NCBI RefSeq assembly: GCF_030908245.1
Contig: NZ_JAVFJJ010000003.1
Span: forward strand, 310,001-374,000
DNA from: Sinomonas sp. ASV322
GTDB taxonomy: Bacteria > Actinomycetota > Actinomycetes > Actinomycetales > Micrococcaceae
Direction of reading: 5' to 3'
Length of the DNA: 64,000 nucleotides
A model generated the notes under the pieces. The model was not told where the DNA came from. It was given only the letters and a program-made list of their open reading frames with translations, and searched no databases. Both the position numbers and the translations under genes were made by a program. Positions within the stretch are counted from its first letter, which is position 1; every line of letters starts with the position of its first letter. This document shows positions 9,675 to 17,754 of this stretch, piece by piece.

Positions 9675-11182
9675 TGGCCGATCTCGTCATTTCCAACGGC
9701 CTCGTCGTCAACTCGTGGGGCACCCAGGCCGCGCACGTCGTCGTCGACGGGGGCCGCATCGCGGCCGTCCTCGACGCCGCCGCCCCGGTTCCCGCTGCCG
9801 AGCGCGTCGTTGATGCGGCCGGCCGCGCCGTCATCCCGGGCGGCGTCGACGGCCACTGCCACGTGGCTCAGACGACGGGCCGGTTCCGCACGCTCGACGA
9901 CTTTGCCGTCACCTCGACGGCCGCCCTCTGGGGCGGCACGACGACGATCCTCGACTTCGGCATTCCGCGCGACGAGTCGGAGACCCCGCTCGAGGCCGCG
10001 AAGAACAAGCTCGCCTTGGCCCAGGCGGCGCGGTGCGACGTCGCGCTCCACGGTTCGGTCGTGCGCTGGGACGAGACGGTGCCTGCCCAGCTCGAGGAGC
10101 TCGCGGCGCTCGGAATCCGGTCCGTCAAGATGTACATGACGAACCGGGGCACGACGATCGCGGACGACGACACCGTGCTCAAGGTCATGCGCGAGATGGT
10201 CCGACTCGATGGGCTCACGTACATCCACGCCGAGCACGACGCGATGATCGTCGACTGCACCCAGGCGCACGCCGACGCCGGCACGATCGGGATCGGCCAC
10301 CTGCACGAGACCCGCCCCGAGCTCGCGGAGGAGGCCTCCGTGCGCGAGGTCATCGCGATGGCCGAGTACACGGGCGCGCCGGTCTACTTCGTCCACCAGT
10401 CCACGCCGGGCGCCGTCGACCTTGTCTCGGAGGCCCGCGCGCGCGGCCTCGACATCCTCTCCGAGACCTGCCCGCACTACCTCGTGCTCGACGACGGCGT
10501 GTACTCGTCGCGCTTCCCCGAGTGGTTCGCGTGCTGCCCGCCCATGCGCTCGCCCGAGGCGGTCGCCGCGCTCCGCGGGCGCTTCGCGGGCGGCTCGATC
10601 CACACCGTTTCGAGCGATCACTCGTGCTACGACCTGACGCAGAAGCGAGAGCGCACCGACGACGTGCGGCAGATGCCGCACGGCCTGCCGGGCGTCGAGA
10701 CCCGCATGGCCGTCGCGTTCACGGCGCTGGCCGAACGACTGGGAAGCGCGGACTTGGCGGCCGACGACGCGGGCCTCCTCGAGCGCTTCGTCGACGTCTT
10801 CTCGGCCGCGCCCGCGAGGATCAACGCCCTCCCGGGCAAGGGAGCGATCGCTCCCGGCTGCGACGCCGACCTCGTGGTCTTCGACCCTGCCGAGGCCCGA
10901 ACGGTCGACGGCGGGGCCCTCCACATGGGCACCGACTTCTCACCCTTCGACGGGCGTGAGCTGCGCGGCTGGCCCCAAGTCGTCGTCGCTGGCGGCCGCG
11001 TGGTCCTCGACGAGGACGGCTTCCACGACCCGGGGCCTGTGGGGCGCTTCGTGCCGCGGCGCGGCTACCGGGAGGCCAACGCAGCGGCGGCATCCGTCGC
11101 GGGGCTCGCCGGGGACGGACGGACGGCGGCGCTGGGCGAGTTCGCCGTCGTCGTCGGTTCTCGCGCGGGGGAGGGGGAGTGA
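9674..11182 (+). CDS. Hydantoinase/dihydropyrimidinase-family amidohydrolase
   Basis: A 502-residue cyclic amidohydrolase of the D-hydantoinase/dihydropyrimidinase/allantoinase group, which opens cyclic ureides or imides in the cytoplasm using two metals. The metal-site residues are all present: H61 and H63 in GVDGHCHV, the carbamylated-Lys position K152 in SVKMYMT, H185 in YIHAEHD, H241 in FVHQST and D315 in SSDHS. It is coupled by four-base overlaps to the racemase-fold genes on both sides. No carbamoylase gene is nearby, so the ring-opened product must be handled otherwise. The true substrate is unknown. Confidence 0.85.
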   Translation: MADLVISNGLVVNSWGTQAAHVVVDGGRIAAVLDAAAPVPAAERVVDAAGRAVIPGGVDGHCHVAQTTGRFRTLDDFAVTSTAALWGGTTTILDFGIPRDESETPLEAAKNKLALAQAARCDVALHGSVVRWDETVPAQLEELAALGIRSVKMYMTNRGTTIADDDTVLKVMREMVRLDGLTYIHAEHDAMIVDCTQAHADAGTIGIGHLHETRPELAEEASVREVIAMAEYTGAPVYFVHQSTPGAVDLVSEARARGLDILSETCPHYLVLDDGVYSSRFPEWFACCPPMRSPEAVAALRGRFAGGSIHTVSSDHSCYDLTQKRERTDDVRQMPHGLPGVETRMAVAFTALAERLGSADLAADDAGLLERFVDVFSAAPARINALPGKGAIAPGCDADLVVFDPAEARTVDGGALHMGTDFSPFDGRELRGWPQVVVAGGRVVLDEDGFHDPGPVGRFVPRRGYREANAAAASVAGLAGDGRTAALGEFAVVVGSRAGEGE

Positions 11183-11916
11183 CGATGCTGCGCACGAAGC
11201 CCGCCCGCCGGACGCGCATCGGCATGATTGTGCCGTCGTCGAACACGTGTCTCGAGCCCATGAGCTATCGCATTCTCGGCGACAGGGACGATGTGACGAT
11301 CCATTCGACGCGCATCCCCGTGACCCGGATCGCGCTCGACTCGGGCTCGGACCAGCAGTTCGACGTCGAGGGCATGCGCCGCGCCGCGGAGCTTCTTGCG
11401 ACGGCGGACGTCGACGTCATCGCGTGGAACGGGACGTCGGGCTCGTGGCTCGGGCCCGAACACGACCGCGAGATCGTCGCCGAGATCACGGCGGCCACGG
11501 GTGTCCCGGCGACGACCTCGACCCTCGCGTACCTGGACGCGTTCCGCGAGTTCGGCACGCGGTCGATCGGTCTCGTGACCCCGTACACGGCGGACGTCAA
11601 TCTCGAGGTCGCGGTTCGCTTCGCGGCGGAGGGGATCCGCGTGGCGGGCCATCGCGCGCTCGGGCTCAGCGACAACGAGTCGTTCGGGCGCGTCGCCCCG
11701 GCGGAACTCGTCCCCGGGTCCCTCGAGCTTGCGGCGGAACATCCGGACGCGCTCGTCTACCTGTGCACGAACCTTTACGGCGCTCCGGTCGTGGCCCGCG
11801 TCGAGGAGGAGACCGGGGTGGCTGCGCTCGACTCGGTGGCCGTCACGCTGTGGCGCTGCCTCCAGCTCGCGGGCGCCCCGCTGCTCGACCCCCGCTGGGG
11901 AAAGCTGCTCGCGTAG
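11179..11916 (+). CDS. Maleate isomerase/arylmalonate decarboxylase-like protein
   Basis: A 245-residue racemase-fold protein with the signature PSSNTCLEP of the maleate cis-trans isomerase/arylmalonate decarboxylase branch. The first catalytic Cys of maleate isomerases (in CTSGS) is replaced: the segment reads IAWNGTSGSW with Gly85. The second Cys is kept (YLCTNL, Cys196). A Gly-Thr-Ser plus single Cys pattern is that of arylmalonate decarboxylase, so a decarboxylase or isomerase role is possible. The GTG start overlaps the amidohydrolase stop; an ATG two codons further is the alternative. Confidence 0.75.
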   Translation: MTMLRTKPARRTRIGMIVPSSNTCLEPMSYRILGDRDDVTIHSTRIPVTRIALDSGSDQQFDVEGMRRAAELLATADVDVIAWNGTSGSWLGPEHDREIVAEITAATGVPATTSTLAYLDAFREFGTRSIGLVTPYTADVNLEVAVRFAAEGIRVAGHRALGLSDNESFGRVAPAELVPGSLELAAEHPDALVYLCTNLYGAPVVARVEEETGVAALDSVAVTLWRCLQLAGAPLLDPRWGKLLA

Positions 11917-12270
11917 CCGAGCCCCGTCGTCGTCCGCCGCTCTCCCCAACTCTTGCGCGAAGCTCCCCGGCTTCAACCTTCAAGGCGCGCCGTGTCGTGT
12001 GGAATCGTCGGCGTGTCGCGCCGTCGACCCTTTTGAAGTAGGGGAGTTCGGAATGGAACATGAGGAGGTTGGCGTCGCCCCACCCCTGCGGAGGTGACGG
12101 CGCAACCGTGGGGGAGCTCCGGCGTCGCCCGTGCCGGGGAAAACCGCCGCGTCCCTCATTGACGCCGCGCCGGGCGCGGCGTACACCGTTCCTGTCACCG
12201 CGCGTCGTCTGGCTGGGGATGCTACGGGCGCGCGCGCCAATCGGTCTCATGAGAAGTTCTGGAGCGAACC
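11917..12270. other. 354-base intergenic region without a gene
   Basis: No credible coding frame is seen. It contains GGTGACGGCGCAAC at 12093-12106, identical to 6504-6517 at the other end of the catabolic cluster, and a GC palindrome around GCGCCGGGCGCGGCG near 12170. A promoter for the downstream oxidase is expected here but I cannot place it with confidence. Confidence 0.5.
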
Positions 12271-13668
12271 ATGGGCACCGAGCGGTTTGACGCGCTGCGC
12301 GAACAGGTGCGCGGGCAGGTCATCGAGAGCGGGGATCCCGAATACGACGCGGCGCGTGCCGTCTTCAACGGCATGGTCGACAGACGCCCTGCCGCTGTGC
12401 TGCGCGTCTCGCAGGTCGCAGACGTCATGGCTGCGATTCGCTTCGCGCGCGAACAGGGCCTTGACCTCGCGCTGCGGGGCGGCGGGCACAGCGCCCCCGG
12501 CTTCGGGACGGTCGACGGCGGGCTCGTCCTCGACTTCTCGGCGCGCCGCGGCGTGCGCGTCGACCCCGCGACCCGCACTGCCCGGGCCGAGGCCGGGACG
12601 ACGTGGGCGGACTACAACCACGCGACCCACGCCTTCGGCCTCGCAAGCACAGGCGGCATCATCGGGTCCACGGGGGTCGCCGGCCTCACGCTCGGCGGCG
12701 GGATCGGCTACCTCGCCCGGAAATACGGGCTCGCGTGCGACAACCTCATCTCCGCCGACGTCGTGTTGGCTGACGGGAGCTTCGTCACGGCGAGCGAGAC
12801 GGAGAACCCAGACCTGTTCTGGGCGTTGCGTGGCGGCACGGGGAACTTCGGGGCCGTGACGTCGTTCGAGTTCCGGCTCCATCCCCTCGACATGGTCTAC
12901 GGGGGAGTCGTCATCTTCCCCGCGTCCGAGGGCATCGCGGTGGGCGAGTTCTACCGGGAATGGCTCGCGTCCCAGCCCGAAGAGTTCGGTGCCTTCTACG
13001 CCTACCACCTCGGGGCACCGGTGCCCTTCCTTCCCGAGGAGTGGCACGGCAAGCCCGTCGCCCAAATCGTCGGCATGTGGACGGGCGATGTGGCGGAGGG
13101 CGAGGCCCGGTGGAAGCCGGTCTTCGACGCGGCCCCGTCGGTCGGGTCGATGGTCGGGCCCATGCCTTACCCGGCGCTCAATGTCGCCTTCGATCCGTTC
13201 TTCCACCCGGGTCTGCTGGCCTACTGGAAGGCCGACTTCGCACGGGAATTGTCTGACGACATCCTGCGGGTCGCGTCGGAATTCGCGAACACCATGCCCG
13301 GCGCGGTGACCGCCAACCACTTCTACCCGATCGACGGTGCTGTCCAAAGAGTCGCTCCCGACGCTACAGCGTTCCCGTACAGGAACGCCGCGTTCGCTCC
13401 CGTGATTGCCTCGCATTGGGAGGACGCCGCGGACAGCGAGTCCAACATCGAGTGGACTCGCAGCTACTGGAGCGCGCTGCACGAGTACTCAGAGCCCGGC
13501 GGCTACATCAACTTCCAGGACGCGGACGACCGGTCCCGGATCGAGGACAACTATGCCGCGAACTACGCCCGGCTGGCTCAAGTGAAGGCGAAGTACGATC
13601 CGGACAACTTCTTCCACATCAACCAGAACATCAAGCCGGACGGGGCGGCCGTGGTGGCCGACGCCTAG
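12271..13668 (+). CDS. FAD-linked oxidase, berberine-bridge-enzyme family
   Basis: A 465-residue flavin oxidase with an N-terminal FAD-binding (PCMH) domain, a substrate domain, and a C-terminal BBE segment (NYARLAQVKAKYDPDNFFHI). It appears set up for bicovalent flavin: His73 in RGGGHSAPGFG and Cys156 in KYGLACDNL. Such enzymes oxidise sugars, alkaloids or phenolics; the substrate here is not evident. GGAG lies nine bases before the ATG. Its TAG stop interlocks with the stop of the convergent MerR gene within CTAG (13665-13668). Confidence 0.88.
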   Translation: MGTERFDALREQVRGQVIESGDPEYDAARAVFNGMVDRRPAAVLRVSQVADVMAAIRFAREQGLDLALRGGGHSAPGFGTVDGGLVLDFSARRGVRVDPATRTARAEAGTTWADYNHATHAFGLASTGGIIGSTGVAGLTLGGGIGYLARKYGLACDNLISADVVLADGSFVTASETENPDLFWALRGGTGNFGAVTSFEFRLHPLDMVYGGVVIFPASEGIAVGEFYREWLASQPEEFGAFYAYHLGAPVPFLPEEWHGKPVAQIVGMWTGDVAEGEARWKPVFDAAPSVGSMVGPMPYPALNVAFDPFFHPGLLAYWKADFARELSDDILRVASEFANTMPGAVTANHFYPIDGAVQRVAPDATAFPYRNAAFAPVIASHWEDAADSESNIEWTRSYWSALHEYSEPGGYINFQDADDRSRIEDNYAANYARLAQVKAKYDPDNFFHINQNIKPDGAAVVADA

Positions 13669-14333
13669 GCAGTGACCTGGCTCGTCGGCACGTCCGGGCC
13701 GGGCGGGAGCGCCCCGTTCGGACCGGGCGCGCGGCCGTACATCGCGATGGATCGGCTGGTCTGGGCGAGGGCGAGGAGTTTGAGGACGAGCTCGCGGCGC
13801 ATGTGCATGCCGACGGCGACGCGGGCGACGAGGGCGTCGAGGTTCTCGGCGGAGGCGGCGTCGTCGAGGTCGACGTGGGCGATGAGGTCCACGGCCCGGC
13901 TGTAGACGTCCAGGGCCGAGAGCGGGACGGCGATCCCGAGGCGGTCCATCTCCTCGAGGTGGGCGTCGAGGGCGCCTCGGGCGGCGGTGGGCACGTCGGG
14001 CCAGCCGCGCAGGGCGACGACGGCGTTGCCGGCCTCGGTGCGCCCGGGCACGGGCTCGCCGAGCGACTGGACCTCGCGCTGGAGCGACTTCATGATCTCG
14101 ACCCGGCTCGCGCCGGCGTCGATGAGGGCGGTGATGGCGCGGATCTGGGCGATGCTGAGGTCATTGACCCCGCGCAGGGTCTGGATCGTGGCGATGCGGC
14201 GCGCGTGCGCCTCGCCGTAGTCCGAGCGCGTCGCGGTGAGCCGCCGCCCGGGCGGGAGCAGGCCCTCGCGCAGGTAGAACTTGATGCTCGCGATGGGCAC
14301 GCCGGTCAGGCCGCTGAGTTCGCGCAGCTGCAT
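13665..14333 (-). CDS. MerR-family transcriptional regulator
   Basis: A 222-residue regulator with an N-terminal MerR helix-turn-helix (MQLRELSGLTGVPIASIKFY, then LREGLLPPGR and LTATRSDYGEAHARRI) and a long, unassigned ligand domain. The start at 14333 gives the canonical MerR N-terminus and has GAGGGG upstream; an ATG seven codons earlier (14354) is possible. It has no metal-binding Cys cluster, so small-molecule sensing is more likely. It converges on the flavin oxidase and may regulate it, which is inference only. Confidence 0.85.
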   Translation of the reverse strand: MQLRELSGLTGVPIASIKFYLREGLLPPGRRLTATRSDYGEAHARRIATIQTLRGVNDLSIAQIRAITALIDAGASRVEIMKSLQREVQSLGEPVPGRTEAGNAVVALRGWPDVPTAARGALDAHLEEMDRLGIAVPLSALDVYSRAVDLIAHVDLDDAASAENLDALVARVAVGMHMRRELVLKLLALAQTSRSIAMYGRAPGPNGALPPGPDVPTSQVTA

Positions 14334-14568
14334 GTCATTCGCCCCTCGGGCCATCCCCCATGTGGATAGCTGTGTCTCATATGACGATACAGGTCACCGT
14401 TGGAGAGTGAACCCCGTGGCCGATATCCTCGTGGCGGAGCATGGATAGCGCATGTATCTTCGTGTCCAGGCACCAACGGGAAAATGCAGGAAAAGAGGTC
14501 GAGGGAGCGCTGCATATGGGGGGCGTTCCCTCGGCCTCCGCCTTGTCCAGCGCCGCGTCGAGGCCGGG

Positions 14569-16254
14569 TCAGAAGAGGCCCACCGCATTGCCGTCGTCGT
14601 CGAGCCGCATGCGCAGCGCGGCCGGATGCGTCGGGAGCCCGGGCATCGTCATGAGCGCTCCCGTGACGGCGACGACGAAGCCCGCGCCGGTTCTTGGCCA
14701 CAGCTCCCGGACGTGCACGGTGAAGCCCTCGGGGGCGCCGAGCCGCGACGCGTCGTCGGTGAAGGAGTACTGGGTCTTCGCCATGCAGACGGGAAGCGTG
14801 CCCCAGCCGTTCTCCTCGATCTGGGTGAGCTGGCGCCGCGAGAGGTCGGAGAACTCGACGTCCGCGCCGCCGTACACCTCGCGCACGATCGTGCGGATCT
14901 TCTCGTCGAGGGGGAGGCTGAGCGGATAGAGCTGGCGGCATTGCCCAGGGGTCTCGAGCGCGGCGAGGACCTCGCGCGCGAGCTCGTCGCCGCCGTCGCC
15001 CCCTCCGCCGCGGCCCCACACATCGGCGATCGCCGCGCGGACCCCGGCCTTTGAGCACCACGCGAGCACGGCGGCGAGTTCGTCGGGGCTGTCGGAGGAG
15101 AACTTGTTGACGGCGACGACCGGCTCGAGGCCGAACCGGCGAACGGTCGCGACGTGCCGCGCCAGGTTCGGGACTCCCCGGAGGAGGGCGTCGACGTCGG
15201 GCTCGCCGAGGCAGTCCTTCGGCACGCCGCCGTGCATCTTGAGGGCACGCACCGTCGACACGAGGACGACGACGGACGGCGCCACGTCCGCGTACCTCGC
15301 CTTGATGTCCACGAACTTCTCCGCGCCCAGATCCGCTCCGAACCCCGCCTCGGTCACGACGATCTCGGCGAGGCGGCGCGCCGTCGTCGTCGCGATGACC
15401 GAATTGCAGCCATGGGCGATGTTCGCGAAGGGGCCGCCGTGGATGAGGGCCGGCGTTCCCGCGATGGTCTGGACGAGGTTCGGCTTGATCGCGTCCTTGA
15501 GCAGCATCGTCATGACGCCTTGAGCTCCGAGGTCCGCGACGGTGATGGGCTTGCGCTCGTAGGTGTAGCCGAAGGTGATGCGCGCGAGGCGGTCCGCAAG
15601 GTCCGCGGCGTCGGACGCGAGGCAGAACACCGCCATGACCTCGGACGCGACCGTGATGTCGAACCCGTCCTGCCGCGGGACCCCCTGCGTTGGCCCGCCG
15701 AGCCCCACGACGATCTCCCGAAGCGCCCGGTCGTTCATGTCCATGACGCGGCGGAACGTCACGCGCCGCGGATCGATCCCGAGTTCGTTGCCGTGGAAGA
15801 TGTGGTTGTCGATGAGCGCGCACAGGGCGTTGTTCGCGCTCGTGATGGCGTGGAAGTCGCCCGTGAAATGGAGGTTGATGTCCTCCATCGGAAGGACCTG
15901 GGATCTGCCGCCGCCGGTCGCGCCGCCCTTGAGGCCGAGGATCGGCCCGAGGCTCGGCTCGCGCAGGGCGACCATCGTCCGCTTCCCCGCGCGCGCGAGG
16001 GAGTCCGCGAGCCCCACGGTGAGTGTGGACTTGCCCTCCCCGGCCGGCGTCGGCGAGAGCGCCGAGACGAGCACGACCTGTCCGAGCGTCGCCGGTGCGG
16101 GGAGCCGCGAGACGTCGATCTTCGCCTTGTAGCGGCCATACAGCTCGAGTGCGTCCGCAGGGATGCCCGCTGACGCCGCGATCTCTTCGATGGGACGGAG
16201 GGTGGCGGCGCGGGCGATCTCGAGGTCGCTCGGCGTCGCTGCCATGGCGCTCAT
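14569..16254 (-). CDS. fhs: Formate-tetrahydrofolate ligase
   Basis: Joins formate to tetrahydrofolate with ATP, giving 10-formyl-THF for one-carbon metabolism. The product is 561 residues, the family length. The nucleotide loop TPAGEGKSTLTVGL and the motifs KGGATGGGRSQVLPMEDINL, DNHIFHGNELGIDPRR and CMAKTQYSFTDDASRLGAP are all present. The ATG at 16254 follows AGGGTGAG; GTG at 16263 and ATG at 16245 are alternatives. A REP-like array sits just upstream. Confidence 0.96.
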   Translation of the reverse strand: MSAMAATPSDLEIARAATLRPIEEIAASAGIPADALELYGRYKAKIDVSRLPAPATLGQVVLVSALSPTPAGEGKSTLTVGLADSLARAGKRTMVALREPSLGPILGLKGGATGGGRSQVLPMEDINLHFTGDFHAITSANNALCALIDNHIFHGNELGIDPRRVTFRRVMDMNDRALREIVVGLGGPTQGVPRQDGFDITVASEVMAVFCLASDAADLADRLARITFGYTYERKPITVADLGAQGVMTMLLKDAIKPNLVQTIAGTPALIHGGPFANIAHGCNSVIATTTARRLAEIVVTEAGFGADLGAEKFVDIKARYADVAPSVVVLVSTVRALKMHGGVPKDCLGEPDVDALLRGVPNLARHVATVRRFGLEPVVAVNKFSSDSPDELAAVLAWCSKAGVRAAIADVWGRGGGGDGGDELAREVLAALETPGQCRQLYPLSLPLDEKIRTIVREVYGGADVEFSDLSRRQLTQIEENGWGTLPVCMAKTQYSFTDDASRLGAPEGFTVHVRELWPRTGAGFVVAVTGALMTMPGLPTHPAALRMRLDDDGNAVGLF

Positions 16255-16274
16255 GGGGCTCACCCTATCGTTTG

Positions 16275-16382
16275 GGGGTCACCTTCTGCGGGTGCTCATC
16301 CGTTCGGGGGTCACGTCCCGTCGGCGAGACCCGCGTCAGGTGACCCTTGGAACAGGCGCGACCCGCGCCAGGTGACCCTTGG
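16275..16382. repeat. REP-like GGTCAC...GTGACC array overlapping a coding end
   Basis: Two left halves (GGGGGTCACCT at 16275 and GGGGGTCACGTCC at 16305) and two right halves (CAGGTGACCCTTGG at 16337 and 16370) alternate with GCGGGT or ACCCGC cores, as in the elements at 6439-6482 and 27061-27192. The array fills the space between fhs and the upstream glycosyltransferase and extends into the last codons of the latter. Confidence 0.65.
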
Positions 16383-17622
16383 ATGGGATGAGGTCGAGGT
16401 CGCGGACCGCCTGGCGGTACGCCGCGCGGGTTCCCTCGGCCGTCTGGTCCCAGCCGAAGCGCTGGGCGTACATCGACGCCGCGCGCCCGAGGTCCACGCG
16501 CGTCGCGGGATCGTCGTAGAGCTGCTCGAGCACCGAGGCCCAGTCCGCCGCCGCGTGGCCGTCGACGAGGAACCCGGTCCGCCCGTCGCACACGGCCTTG
16601 GGGAGCCCGCCCACGCGCGCCGCGACGACCGGCGTCCCGCACGCCTGAGCCTCAAGCGCGACGAGCCCGAAGGACTCCGAGAAGCTCGGCATCGCCAGCA
16701 CGTCCGCCGAGCGGTACCACTCGGCGAGCACCCCGGCCGGGACGGGCGGGAGGCGCCGGACCGCGTCGTCGACCCCCACCTCGTGCGCGAGCTCGTCGAG
16801 GTCGAGGCCGAGCGAGCCGCTCGGCGCGCCGATGATGGTCACCCGCAGCGGGATGTCCGGACGACGACGGCGCAGCTCGCCCGCCGCGGCGACGAGCACC
16901 TGGGGTCCCTTGAGCCGCTGGAGCCGGCCCGCGAACAGGACATGGAACGTCGAGGCTGGAACGCCCGACGCGACGCGCGACCGCGAGCGGAACGCGGGTC
17001 GGAACACGTCGAGGTCGACGCCGGGGCTCACGACGTCGATCCGCTCCTCGGCCACCCCATAATGCCGCACGAGTTCGTCCCGCTCCGCCGCGGTGTTGGC
17101 CGTGAGCCGCGCCGCGGCGTCGGCGATGAGCTGCTCGCCGCGCTCGCGCCACGTCGGCTCGGGCACGTCGCCCGCGGCGAGGTGCCGGTTCTTGACGCGC
17201 GCCATCGTGTGCATCGTGTGGACGAGCGGGACGCCCCACGCCGTGGCTGCCTGGAGGCCTGCGAGTCCAGAGACCCAATAGTGGCTGTGGACGACGCGCG
17301 GGAGGTTCTCGCCGTCCATGCGCCGGACGATCCCCGCGGCGAATTCGTCGACGATCGGGGGCATCTGCTCCTTCGCGAGCCGCCGCCGCGGCCCCGCTTC
17401 GATGTGGTGCACCGTGACCCCCGGCGCGATGAGCTCGACGTCGGGCTGAGCCGGGTCGGTGGCGCGCGTGAAGATGTCCACGCCGAGCCCGTCGGCGGCG
17501 AGGGCCTTCGCGAGGTGGCTGACGTACACGTTCATCCCGCCGGCATCGCCCGCGCCGGGCTGCTCGAGGGGCGAGGTGTGGAGGCTGACCATCGCCACAC
17601 TGTTCTGCTCTTGCTCCTGCAC
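16336..17622 (-). CDS. mshA: MshA-like GT4 glycosyltransferase
   Basis: A 428-residue GT-B glycosyltransferase resembling MshA, which transfers GlcNAc to inositol 3-phosphate at the first step of mycothiol synthesis. Motifs: SLHTSPLEQPGAGDAGGMNV, HSHYWVSGL, HTMHTMARVKN, FAGRLQRLKGPQVLV and the donor-site ExxGLVxLEA form in SFSESFGLVALEAQACG. The GTG is leaderless-like: TAGCCT lies six bases upstream (17629-17634). The last roughly 14 residues (KGHLARVAPVPRVT) are encoded by REP-like repeat sequence, so the natural C-terminus is probably earlier. Assignment to MshA is by family resemblance. Confidence 0.82.
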   Translation of the reverse strand: MQEQEQNSVAMVSLHTSPLEQPGAGDAGGMNVYVSHLAKALAADGLGVDIFTRATDPAQPDVELIAPGVTVHHIEAGPRRRLAKEQMPPIVDEFAAGIVRRMDGENLPRVVHSHYWVSGLAGLQAATAWGVPLVHTMHTMARVKNRHLAAGDVPEPTWRERGEQLIADAAARLTANTAAERDELVRHYGVAEERIDVVSPGVDLDVFRPAFRSRSRVASGVPASTFHVLFAGRLQRLKGPQVLVAAAGELRRRRPDIPLRVTIIGAPSGSLGLDLDELAHEVGVDDAVRRLPPVPAGVLAEWYRSADVLAMPSFSESFGLVALEAQACGTPVVAARVGGLPKAVCDGRTGFLVDGHAAADWASVLEQLYDDPATRVDLGRAASMYAQRFGWDQTAEGTRAAYRQAVRDLDLIPSKGHLARVAPVPRVT

Positions 17623-17754
17623 TGTACAAGGCTACGGTTTGCGGCGGGGCGCGCGCTCGCCGGGCCCGGCCGTCCTCTCGCGGGGTCGGGGCACGGCCGC
17701 TCCCGCACGGGCGCCGCCGCTCCCGTGGGGGAGCCCGCCGGTAGACTCGTGGGC

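Noticed and set aside
12331-12340. A GGGATCCC sequence near the start of the flavin oxidase gene.
   Set aside because: Single copy inside coding sequence, without the paired spacing of the operators at 6526-6609.
16372-17754. A long plus-strand frame upstream of and continuous with alr.
   Set aside because: It is antisense to the MshA-like gene and has no homology; alr begins at a leaderless GTG at 17755.
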